Assembly (NCBI RefSeq): GCF_964204645.1
Contig: NC_134030.1
Location: 7,004,278 to 7,068,277, forward strand
Length of the DNA: 64,000 nt
Origin: Tubulanus polymorphus
Taxonomy: Eukaryota; Nemertea; Palaeonemertea; Tubulaniformes; Tubulanidae
Direction of reading: 5' to 3'
Below are positions 27,165 through 36,425 of the stretch, in pieces; the first letter of the stretch is position 1, and every line of letters starts with the position of its first letter. Both the position numbers and the translations under genes were made by a program. The notes under the pieces are model-generated. The model saw nothing but the letters and a program-made list of their open reading frames with translations, was not told the DNA's origin and made no database searches.

Positions 27165-27170
27165 AATAAA
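27165..27170 (+). terminator. Candidate poly(A) signal after the module region
   Basis: AATAAA in ACACGTAAATAAAGATATA, the first well-placed hexamer downstream of the repeated exon-like modules. Supports a transcript end here only if the region is transcribed. Confidence 0.3.
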
Positions 27171-27190
27171 GATATATATATATATAGAAT

Positions 27191-28599
27191 CAATGGGATA
27201 ATTCAGATAATCTTCATACTTAGTTAAACATAGCTTTTAATGATTTGTAATATTGACATAGTCCATTGGTCTTTATTCGATTAATCTTAGAAATAGTGAT
27301 TCATTTTATATTTCCTGAGAGTGAAAATAATTTAATGATTTGCATAGCCTAAATGTTCAAAAAGGAGAGCGTAGTCAGTTAACCAGTTGCAACTTTTAAA
27401 CGCAATAAAGGAAGTTGGTACATAATGACTTTGGACTCCTAAACTCACCCAGCAAGTTAATGGGTTTTGAATAAAGATTTTTTGAAAATGATTCCTTGGC
27501 CAAAAAGTGAAGGGCCGGGCCTTCAGTACAAACTGGCTACGCTCCCCGAATATCATCACGTATAGTTAAGGAAACCATATAATATTAGGCAGTGTTCTGT
27601 GTACAAATAATAAGTTTATATACCAAAGTGTTGATGTATTTTTGATGCCATAAATTTAAGGCCCGTTAAAGCGATTTGACTAATCAGTAGAAAATCTTTA
27701 TTTTCATAGAGTTTAGAATTGTGCTTCCATGTGGGTGATCCTAGCTAGGTATGTCGTAGTACATTGTATCCACAGAGGTATGAGAGGTAATACTAGGAAT
27801 AATGTAATATAAAGGAATAAATAATAATGGCCAGCAATAATTTTGATCGTTTTAATTTTGTTTATAGCTGTTTCATCGTCATTCATATTATTAGGTTGAG
27901 TGGCTTTCATACTAATGATCACTTAACTTCAAATCGGGGTGTTCAATAAGGAAACTATTATTTAGGTGCAGCAGTGAATTTTTAGCACTTTTTTAAGTGA
28001 GCCCATAATCTCACCGGAAAAAAATTCCTGATGTAAATAGTAATAAATAGTACAAAATACAGAGAACATAATTAAAAAAATTAACAAAACTACATAACAA
28101 AATAAATAATATAAAAAAAACAAATAAAACTATAAGTAATAAAAAAATAAACAAAACCAACAAACAATAAGTTATTATAGGGCTCCGTCATCAGGAATTT
28201 TTTCCTATCACCTTAATCTAATTATTAAAGGTTCTTCTTTCATAGAACAACCTTCTCTGTGTTTCCCAACCTCTTGAGATCTTTTCTGTTGTTGTTTGAA
28301 GTGTTCTATTGGATCAGTTAGTAATAAACAAAACAAATAACCATAAACCTTAACTAAATCAAACACACTAAAAAATAACTGATTCGATAGAATGCTTCGA
28401 ATAGCTGATGAAAGATCATGCGTCCTTTTACCTATATATCACACCCTATCACTGCTGTAACTGTTAATTGTTTTAGGGATAATATCTGGGAGATACATTT
28501 TACTCTTTTTTAGAAAGAATGTTAAACAGCTATAAACATGATTAGTTATCGATAGTAAAATTGTTGTCATGTTTTCCCTGAAATAACATTGAATTAAAT
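27191..28599. other. AT-rich intergenic DNA
   Basis: No gene-like frame. Short inverted similarity between about 28010-28040 (CCGGAAAAAAATTCCTGATG) and 28183-28210 (CATCAGGAATTTTTTCC) suggests a small decayed fold-back element enclosing an A-rich stretch. Confidence 0.4.
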
Positions 28600-30545
28600 G
28601 AGTGAACTGATAATAATGTTTGAAAATCTTTAGTTAAGACAAGGTGCAGCGAAAATTCTAGTTGTCTAGTAAAAATGATGTTAATGAAAATGAAATTTAG
28701 AACGTTAAGTTAATAAATACTAAGCTTTCCAGGATGACTTAGTAGGATTTGTCTCTTTTATGTCGAGCTGTTTTTAAAGTGCAGTTCATTTGTTTACTAG
28801 GAACTTACAAGATAATTCCTCGATTAAATACCTGTCATTTAGCAAGGTGTTATTTTGTCATGAGAATAAAACGACACATACGTGTTCATTATTCATCTTA
28901 AAACGTTTCGATTGGTCAGTTCAGTTTATAGCAACCATCAAACTGATGTCCTATCAAATAAAGTGGAGCAGTAGTTTTTATAAATGAGGATATATGAACA
29001 GTGTTGATTAGTAAATTGTCCTGTTTTGATTGTCAGTTTTACAATGGCTATGTATAGTATATTTATTTTTCATAACTCATGCATACAATGTTGGACAGGT
29101 TTTATGTGCGCTATATGGTTATAGAGGATCCAGTGCTTGCCAGCTGGCAGTGCTTACAATTAAGGCACTAGACCATTTCAAATATCGAAAAAAGTTGTAG
29201 ATAATTGTAGATACTTTAGCAATCAGTTATTTGTAATTTACCTAGCTATATTCAAATGGATAATGGAACAATATCTATACGATGATACTCAATATATCTT
29301 AATTAAAAAACCTTCAAAATACTTTTCATTAAACGAAACAATGTGGAGAAAATAACGTTGATAATGTTTGGAAATCTCAGGCAAAGTTGGCAAAACTCTA
29401 GTTATCTTGTAAAATAATGTTAATGAAAATAAAGATTGATTAGTTGATTAGTTAATCTCAAGCTTTCCACAGTGAATCTGTTGGTTTTATCTATGGTTTT
29501 AATGCTTTTATGTTTTTCGAATACAGTTCACCCATTTGTTAATGAAGAACTTACATGATAATTCCTTGAATACAAAGCTAAGTTTGCTTGAGTTTTCTTT
29601 TTTTGCTTGAGCTTTCAGTTTTCTTGTAAAAATAATGTTAATGAAATGATATCAGAGATTGATTATTTGAGAGAGTGAATTTGTTTTATTTCCAGTTTTA
29701 ATGTTTATATGTTGGTGATATGTTATGCAGTTTTTTTTTTATAAACAGAATATCTTAAATCTCTCTTACATTGTCATTTGAATAGTTGATATGATTGAAT
29801 GCTTCATATTTCATGAAATAACCAAGTGTCACTTATGCCCAGTGACTTCATGAATGTCAAATTAATAGTCTTAGACATTCAGACTAGTCCTAATTGTTGG
29901 TCTTTTATGGATCAAGGTTTACAATTATGTGTGTAATTTTGTTATTTTCCTATTGATTCAAATTGTATGAATCAGTTGCAGTGGAAATGTTTTTGGCGAA
30001 TAAAACCTTGAAATACCTTCCATGATGTAGCATATGTGATATTAAAAGCTAGTAATCTTATATTTTGGATAATCTAAGTCATTAAAAGGCTAATGATAAT
30101 ACCTTGTTTTTCTTGATTGGCCGGGTCATTTCATAAATCAATGAAATTTGTAATCAGTTAATTTCTATCTGCCGCGTCTGTTATGGTTAGCTTGATCATG
30201 ATTTTTAAAAAAGTAATGTAAGGTCTAAGGTAAATAGGCGACTGGCCAGGTAAACGATTCATTAAATCTTACGCTTTCCAGGGTATTCGGCCCGGTTTAT
30301 CTCTGGTTTTAGTGCGGGGAGCCATGCACTCTCACAGTTTAGAGTCCATGGTTGTGTGCTATAGACTTTTCTCTTTTAGAGTCTATGCTTGGACCATGGA
30401 CGTATAAACTCTAGTTTATAGTTTATACGTCCATGGTTGGACTGTTTTTGAAATACAGTCCACGTGTTTGAGGAACTTAAGTTATAATTCTTTGAGCACA
30501 CCTGGCATTTTGTATAATTGTTGTATGAGAGTAAATATAATTGTT
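28600..30545 (+). repeat. Diverged tandem duplications (about 700-850 bp units)
   Basis: A common block order recurs near 28620-28870, 29360-29580, 29610-29720 (partial) and 30230-30540: TCTAGTT.TCTTGTAAAA, ATGTTAATGAAAAT, AAGCTTTCCAG, TTTATCTCTGGTTTTAATG, AATACAGTTCA, GAACTTACA.GATAATTCCTTGA. Copies differ by indels and point changes, so the duplications are old. No coding frame persists across copies. Confidence 0.6.
30394..30436. repeat. Perfect hairpin, 17-bp arms
   Basis: The left arm CCATGGACGTATAAACT (30394-30410) and the right arm AGTTTATACGTCCATGG (30420-30436) are exact inverses around a 9-nt loop. Weaker related palindromes (TAGAGTCCATGG, ATAGACTTTT..AGAGTCTAT) lie just upstream, and CCATGGACGTAGAAACT occurs alone near 18616. 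Confidence 0.9.
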
Positions 30546-30714
30546 AGAAACTCTTTGTTTGTTTAGTTAATTAGCTACTCTGAACTAAATTAGTTCACCA
30601 GTCAGTGGTTGTGATGCTATGTTCTGCCGATTCTTAAGATTCAAACTGACTCTGGCAGTAGACTCTTGGTTGCCTGAGACAATTCACATTAGTGTATGAA
30701 AAATCCGCTAATCC

Positions 30715-31375
30715 ACGGTACATCCTTTATTCAGCATCTGGACCACTCTGAATCAGTATCAGTAATTACTGGGTTCGAACCCGGGACAACCCTGTACATC
30801 ATCTATTCAGCATCAGGACCACTCTGAATCAGTGTCAGTAATTACTGGGTTTCAAACCCGGGACACCCCTGTACATCCTCTATTCAGCATCAGGACCACT
30901 CTGAACCAGTATCAGTAATTACTGGGTTCGAACCCGGGACAACCCTGTACATCCTCTATTCAGCAGTAAATCACCCATGATCCCGACCTTCCAGTTAATC
31001 ACCCCATAGCCCGACCAGCGTCAGTAATTACTAGGTTTCAAACCCGGGACACCCCTAGTGTACATCCTCTATTTAGCAGTAAATCACCCATGATCCCGAC
31101 CTTCCAGTTAATCCGGCACCCCATAGCCCGACCCTACCAGTAAATTACGCATAGCCCGACCCTGCCTGTCGCCCCTGACCTGCAAAAAACCCGGGACAAC
31201 CCTGTACATCCTCTATTCAGCATCAGGACCACTCTGAATCAGTGTCAGTAATTACTAGGTTTCAAACCCGGGACACCCCTGTACATCCTCTATTCAGTAG
31301 TAAATCACCCATGATCCCGACCTTTCAGTTAATCACCCCATAGCCCGACCCTGCCAGTCGCCCCTGACCTGCAAA
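30715..31375 (+). repeat. 77-bp tandem array with GGGTTCGAACCCGGG core
   Basis: CTGTACATCCTCTATTCAGC recurs at about 77-bp steps from 30715 (30794, 30871, 30947, then about 31059, 31203 and 31280). Each unit includes GGACCACTCTGAATCAG, AGTAATTACTGGGTT and CGAACCCGGGACA. A second sub-unit (ATCACCCATGATCCCGACCTT) is inserted in some copies, giving a higher-order pattern. The GGTTCGAACCC core matches a pol III B-box, but no A-box or tRNA fold accompanies it. Confidence 0.88.
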
Positions 31376-31584
31376 TTTTGCTCTCCTAAGTGCAGAATAC
31401 GTTCATTTGATGAATCTGGTTATGAACAAAATATAAGATGTTGTGCTTCATTGATGTATCGTTTGTTGGATTTAGACGCTGAAATCACCACGAGCTCTTC
31501 ACTTGAAGTTGAAAGGGAGAGGATTTTTGCCCATCCTCCCTCAGGGAGGGATTCGAACCCGATGGCATCGAGATTGCCACGGTT

Positions 31585-33645
31585 CAAGTTCAAGTTCAAG
31601 TTCAAATTTATTTCACAGAAAGCATGACAGGCTATGTACACAGGTTGAGAGAAAACAAACAATAAAATTTACAATTTTTTTAAACAAAGCACAATTATAA
31701 AAAGAGAGAGAGAACAGTAGCTTTCAGTGTGGGCCAAGCAAAGCCTTTAGGCCGCTGTCGCAAGCACCCAGGGAAAAAAACGAAAGGTAAATGAAGAAAT
31801 AAAGGAGAAGGAAATGAAAGTTGATGATTTTTGATAATTACAGGAGAGTTTATATGAGTAAGCTAGAGGGTTCAGGAGAGTGAGCAATTATAACAATTAG
31901 GGTTATTACATTGATGGATATCATTGTAGGCGGAGGTGAGATATGGTCTGAGTTTACGTTTTAAATTTTGTTTGCTTGTTTGTAGGATGTCATTGGAAAA
32001 AGGTAGTTTTTGCCAGATGTTTGAAAGAATGTTTTGAGGTGAATTTTGATGCGGGGTTGGCGGTGTTTGTTTTGAAAATAAAGAATATGCGTGGTCTAAA
32101 TATATGCTTTTTCTGATGTTGACTAAAGGAGATAAGTTTTCCGCGGTGAAGTAATTAGAAAAGTAATGGGGTGAAGATTTGATGGTGTTTTGAATAAAAA
32201 GTGCAGTTTTAAGGATGAGGACATCATTGATTTTGAGGATTTCGAGATTTTTAAAAAGTGGGTCTGTGTGTGCAGTGTACTTAGAGTTGGTGATTATTCG
32301 AACAATCTTCTTTTGGATTAGGAGGCATTTTTTATTATAAGGCGAGTGGCCCCAAGCCAACAAGCCATAGTTCAAATGAGGAAAGACTAAGGTGTAGTAA
32401 AGAGAAAGTAAATTTTGTGTGTCTAGGATGTTTTTAGTTTTGTTTATGATACCAGTAATTTGTGAAATTTTCTTGTGTATCTTGTCGATATGTGGTTTCC
32501 AGTTCAGATTTTCATGTATTGTCAAGCCGAGGAAATCTATTTGTTTTACTCTTTCAAGTTCAAAGTTGCCTATTTTGATTTGTTGTATGTGGTTTATGAA
32601 TGGTCTTCTCTGATAATTATGAAATATGATATATTTAGTTTTGTTCAGATTAGGGGTTAGTTTATTAGCGATAAGCCAGTCATTCAATATGTTTAGGTCA
32701 TAATTAATATACTGTATGAGTGTGTTGAGGTGTGTATGAGAAGCAATGCAATTTGTATCGCCAGCGAATAATATGTACTTCATGTTTACCGTGGAGGCAT
32801 AGATATCATTGATGTAAATTAGAAAGAGAAGTGGACCTAGGATGGAACCCTGGGGTACACCGATGTTTGAGGATAGTGTAGAGGAGTTGTAGGATTTGTA
32901 CGAAACGTATTGTTGACGATTAGAAAGATATGAGGAAAACCAATCTCTTGCTATTCCTCGGATGCCGTAATGTTCAAGTTTATCTAGTAGTATATCGTGG
33001 TTAAGAGTGTCAAAAGCCTTCGAAAGGTCCAGGAAAATGCCTATTGTCCAGTCATGGTTAATTAGTGAGTTAGAAATTCTGTCTATGAGTTCGAGTATTG
33101 CATGTTCGGTTGAATGGCTGTGTCGGAAACCATATTGGTTAGGAAAAAGGTGTTTGTCAATGAATTTAGATAGTCGTCTATGTACAAGTTTTTCGTAGAT
33201 TTTGGAAAGTGAATTTAGTAGTGAAATGGGTCGATAATTTTCGATCAGGTTTATGTCACCTTTTTTATGTAAAGGTGTTATTTTAGCTATTTTAAGTAAA
33301 TCGGGGAATTTGCCTGTTGAGAAGGATTGATTTAAAAGGCAAGTTAGAGGGTATGATATGTGGTTGATGATTCTCTGTAGGGTGTATGTGGAAATGTTGT
33401 CATGACCACTTGAGTGTTTTGTTTTGAGATTATTTATAGTTTCTATGACTTCTCTTTCGCACACTGGCACGAGGAAGAAGTTAGAGTCGGATCTAGGTAA
33501 ATTGTTCAGGTAGTGTTGAGATGGCATTTGAGACAAGGGAAGTTCATTCGCTAGATGTTCACCCATTTGATTGAAGTGATTGTTAAAAGATGTGGCAATT
33601 TTGATTGGGTCGGTAGTCTTAATGTTCATTATGAGTTTTCCGGTT
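31585..33645 (-). mobile_element. 5'-truncated CR1/jockey-like LINE
   Basis: On the minus strand the element starts inside ORF2, retains the whole reverse transcriptase and C-terminal region, has an approximately 280-bp 3' UTR, and ends in GAACTT-type tandem copies (31585-31605). The 3' UTR is nearly identical to the fragment at 22107-22272, identifying a multi-copy family. The endonuclease and ORF1 are missing. The long uninterrupted frame implies recent insertion. Confidence 0.9.
31872..33629 (-). CDS. LINE reverse transcriptase (ORF2 fragment), catalytic Asp mutated
   Basis: 585 codons without a stop. RT motifs run in order: KIAKITPLHKKGD, NYRPISLLNSLSKIYEKL, LFPNQYGFRHSHST, GIFLDLSKAFDTLNHDIL (first catalytic Asp), GVPQGSILGPLLF, then ILFAGDTNC where the family has FADD. 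The changed codon is GGC at 32762-32760. Loss of one of the paired catalytic aspartates should abolish polymerisation. The thumb/C-terminal part (FPHLNYGLLAWG) and a Cys-rich end (CNNPNCYNCS) follow. The first Met is simply the first ATG after the truncation point, not a native start. It lies antisense to nothing else recognisable. Confidence 0.88.
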   Translation of the reverse strand: MNIKTTDPIKIATSFNNHFNQMGEHLANELPLSQMPSQHYLNNLPRSDSNFFLVPVCEREVIETINNLKTKHSSGHDNISTYTLQRIINHISYPLTCLLNQSFSTGKFPDLLKIAKITPLHKKGDINLIENYRPISLLNSLSKIYEKLVHRRLSKFIDKHLFPNQYGFRHSHSTEHAILELIDRISNSLINHDWTIGIFLDLSKAFDTLNHDILLDKLEHYGIRGIARDWFSSYLSNRQQYVSYKSYNSSTLSSNIGVPQGSILGPLLFLIYINDIYASTVNMKYILFAGDTNCIASHTHLNTLIQYINYDLNILNDWLIANKLTPNLNKTKYIIFHNYQRRPFINHIQQIKIGNFELERVKQIDFLGLTIHENLNWKPHIDKIHKKISQITGIINKTKNILDTQNLLSLYYTLVFPHLNYGLLAWGHSPYNKKCLLIQKKIVRIITNSKYTAHTDPLFKNLEILKINDVLILKTALFIQNTIKSSPHYFSNYFTAENLSPLVNIRKSIYLDHAYSLFSKQTPPTPHQNSPQNILSNIWQKLPFSNDILQTSKQNLKRKLRPYLTSAYNDIHQCNNPNCYNCSLS

Positions 33646-34179
33646 TGCTCGGCTACCCGTACTGGCGGGGTAGTCTAGATAGGCAAATGAAAGCTCCGGT
33701 TTGCTGAACTACCCTTCTTTTCGGGGATGCGGTACGATGTTTGATCTGACAGTTTCAAGTGGTTAATGGGTGTTTCAAGTGCTTACAACGATGCTTATTA
33801 CTTAATGTGGTACATGGTGGTTTAAAAAAAGATTTCATAATGATACGCTCAAAGTATAGGCCTACCGCGTGGGCTTCGTAGAAAGACCACTGCCTGTGGC
33901 CTTCCCAAATTTTAATTGTTCTGTCCGATTTGGTTTCGTCCAATTGAAAGACTGCCTTTTCCAGTTAGGGCATTTTTGGATCACATCACTCAGGAAATGA
34001 CTTACGCTTTTGGGCCCTTTCGTCGGTCCCACGTGTTTCATTTGAGCTATAGACCACATGGTGACACCATGATGGTCAGAAACTGACCAATTGAGATATT
34101 CCCGAGTCTGAACACCTGACTGCGAATTTCGGAAATTTATCAAGTCATGTTTGTTTTCAAACTACCGAGGTATCATCAT

Positions 34180-34580
34180 TGCAAATTCATAAATTGACCA
34201 TCACTGACCACCACTGACCAATTCAAACTTCTCGAATATGAGTTCGATATACCGCGTTATGGTGTCAAACTAGAAAGGATTCGCCATAAATATTGAGAAT
34301 TCATAAATTGACCATCACTGACCACCACTGACCAATTCAAACTTCTCGAATATGAGAACAATATACCGCGTTATGGTGTCAAACTAGAAAGGATTCGCCA
34401 TTGAAAATTCATGAATTGACCATCACTGACCACCACTGACCAATTGAAACTTCTCGAATGTAAGAAAGATATACCGGTACCGCATTTGGTGTGAAACTAG
34501 AAAGCATTCCCCATTAGAATTCATAAATTGACCATCACTGACCACCACTGCCCAAGTGAAACTTCTCGAATATCGTCGAA
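34180..34580. repeat. 108-114 bp tandem repeat, four copies, TGACCA-rich
   Basis: GACCATCACTGACCACCACT starts at 34196, 34310, 34418 and 34530. Units also contain ACTTCTCGAATATGAG, ATATACCGCGTTATGG and TGTCAAACTAGAAAGGATTC. A partial unit lies near 34055-34100. The reverse complement is related to the array at 43690-44200. Confidence 0.92.
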
Positions 34581-34989
34581 TTCGAAAGTGGTTGTCGTCG
34601 TATTGTTATTTCTAGAGACCAGCAGTTTGCTACTGTTTCTGAATGGCGTTGACATGATGGAAATATATTACTCCTAAATAGGTTACACATCTGGATCACA
34701 GCACCTCACTTGCCGCAGTGCGTAATTTTGACTGCATAGTAATGCTAATACATAAACTTTTTTACTACTTGACTCAAAGCTTGACGCGAATCATCTGAAC
34801 AGTACTGCGTTTGAAAACGAATAGAAAATGTTTGCGAGAAGCACCTGCAAATAAGTTATGATAAGATTAAATCTATGGTTAATCGATGCTTAAAAAAACA
34901 ATTAAATCACAGGCAAGATGACTAACAACCGTTTCAACCAATCAGCGCGATGCCAATTAATTAAATCATTAAACGCTGATTGATTGATT

Positions 34990-35005
34990 CAAGATGGCGG
35001 ACTAG
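34990..35005 (+). promoter_or_regulatory. YY1-like motif in LINE 5' UTR
   Basis: CAAGATGGCGGAC lies about 85 bp before the ORF1 ATG and matches the AAGATGGCGG core bound by YY1. In mammalian L1 a YY1 site at the 5' end sets the transcription start. Whether it works here is inference. Confidence 0.35.
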
Positions 35006-35080
35006 TGCGATCACGCATTCGTATATGTCCTGACAAAAATTATTTATCAAGTGTTTTTCACTGTGGATTTATAACGAGTA

Positions 35081-36400
35081 ATGGGTTCATTGGATAGGAA
35101 GTGTTCTATCAAGTTTCCTCTGAATGAGGTAAACGGAAAAATTCTTCATCAAGATGTAATTAACGCTATAAAGGACAGTGCCGACGGTGACGTGAGTAAA
35201 ATAGCAGCGATTCAAATAACGTCAAAATTTTGCATAATTACTGCAGTAGATGAAACGAGTAAAGATCTTCTGAAACAATCCGGATTAATCTTTCGAGGGA
35301 ATAAAATCACTCCGGATGATGTAGATTTAACCTTTTTGTCTGTGAAAATAGTCGATGCTCCGTATGAGATGTCGGATCTGACCATTGTCAACTTTATTAA
35401 AAATTATGGTGATTATGTTGAAGGATCGGTAAAAAAAGGCGTGATAAGGGACACTCAAATATATACTGGGACCAGATATTTGAAATTGAAACAAGTCAAT
35501 AAAGTTATTCCAAACTTCACATCAATCGATGGATTCCGCGTTAGAGTGTACTGTGAGGGTATAGGGTGTCAACATTGCCTTGGCGATCATCGCTCAGCTG
35601 ACTGTCCGTCACGATTTAAGTGTTTCAAATGTGGCGCCGCAGAGCATAAAGCTCGTGATTGTACCGTGACTCTGAGCGACACGATATCCAACGAAGCGCG
35701 TGACTATTGCGAGAAAACGTCAAGCGAACCGCTGTCCAATACTATTACAAATAATGTATTAGTAATCGGTGATTCCAACCTCCGTGACTTCGAGTTTCCG
35801 AATGGCACGGTTATTTGCCAGCCTGGTGCTAGCGGTGAAAAGATTTCATCGCTTCTGAATAAAGCTGACAATCAGATTCTAGATCGATCGTCGATCACTG
35901 ACGTTATTCTCCACTTAGGTACAAACGATATAAGTAACAACAAAAATGACAGTGACACTGTAGTGGTGAATCTGTCCTTAGCCATGGCTAAAACGACGGA
36001 ACATTTCAATGAAGCCCAGATTCACTTCTCTAGTATCATTCCAAGAAAAGGTAACTCCAACAACGTAAAAGAGTACAACAGCCTTGCAATAGCAGTTAAC
36101 AACCATATCGGGAAACTATGCGCGGAACAGAATATCATGTTTATTGATAATGACACTATATTGAAACTTAAACCGTCTGGTAAAGCTTTGGACCACTTTT
36201 ATTCGCCGACCGATAAAAGTGGTATTCACCTCAGTGAAACCGGCAAGCTTGCATTGCTTAAACACTTTTGCGAGGCAATAGATGGCGTCACTAGTGATGC
36301 TTTCTGCACACCGACCTCGGCAAAACGAAAGGAGAGATCACTATCCGGAACACCACCTTCAATAGAAAAAACCAGGAAAAAACAATACGTTGAATATTAG
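35081..36400 (+). CDS. LINE ORF1: zinc knuckles plus SGNH/GDSL esterase-like domain
   Basis: 439 residues. An N-terminal region (about 1-155) of RNA-binding type is followed by two CCHC knuckles: C163-x2-C166-x3-H170-x4-C175, and CFKCGAAEHKARDC (181-194, C-x2-C-x4-H-x4-C). From about 225 onward an SGNH hydrolase signature appears: VLVIGDSNLRDF (GDS, Ser232), PGASGEKI, LHLGTNDIS (Asn282), and DKSGIHLSETGKLALL (His383). Esterase domains are known in ORF1 of CR1-like non-LTR elements; the GDS Ser, GTND Asn and a terminal His are all present, so the fold is probably intact. It ends in a basic tail. The ORF is complete and undamaged; the start ATG is the first in the element frame. Confidence 0.9.
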   Translation: MGSLDRKCSIKFPLNEVNGKILHQDVINAIKDSADGDVSKIAAIQITSKFCIITAVDETSKDLLKQSGLIFRGNKITPDDVDLTFLSVKIVDAPYEMSDLTIVNFIKNYGDYVEGSVKKGVIRDTQIYTGTRYLKLKQVNKVIPNFTSIDGFRVRVYCEGIGCQHCLGDHRSADCPSRFKCFKCGAAEHKARDCTVTLSDTISNEARDYCEKTSSEPLSNTITNNVLVIGDSNLRDFEFPNGTVICQPGASGEKISSLLNKADNQILDRSSITDVILHLGTNDISNNKNDSDTVVVNLSLAMAKTTEHFNEAQIHFSSIIPRKGNSNNVKEYNSLAIAVNNHIGKLCAEQNIMFIDNDTILKLKPSGKALDHFYSPTDKSGIHLSETGKLALLKHFCEAIDGVTSDAFCTPTSAKRKERSLSGTPPSIEKTRKKQYVEY

Positions 36401-36425
36401 TCAAACACCATGACTTGTTATTTGT

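Larger units (their letters stand above)
24066..27190 (+). ncRNA. Candidate spliced non-coding transcript built from repeated exon-intron modules
   Basis: A series of exon-like blocks bounded by consensus splice signals repeats along this stretch. Acceptors TTTCAG or TTCCAG end at about 24066, 24475, 24935, 25602, 25967 and 26231. Donors AAAG|GTAACATG, GAAG|GTAACTTG, AAAG|GTAGGCTG, AAAG|GTAGGTTG and AAAG|GTAAATTG start at 24861, 25095, 25514, 25889 and 26126. Intron-like parts of about 75-106 bp share a TTGATTxACATGGAAA start and a GGATATxTTxTTTTxACTC end. Exon ends share ACAATCCTAGCCGATACTAAAC, and stops occur in all three frames there, so I infer a non-coding RNA rather than a protein gene. 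AATAAA at 27165-27170 could end it. Alternatively this is tandem transposon debris. No expression evidence. Confidence 0.35.

Noticed and set aside
30760-30960. tRNA genes suggested by repeated GGTTCGAACCC
   Set aside because: The motif is part of a 77-bp tandem unit with no cloverleaf and no A-box.
31540-31570. GGGATTCGAACCCG, like a minus-strand tRNA T-arm
   Set aside because: No matching acceptor, D-arm or A-box at the expected distances, and the LINE tail begins directly after it. Not a tRNA gene.
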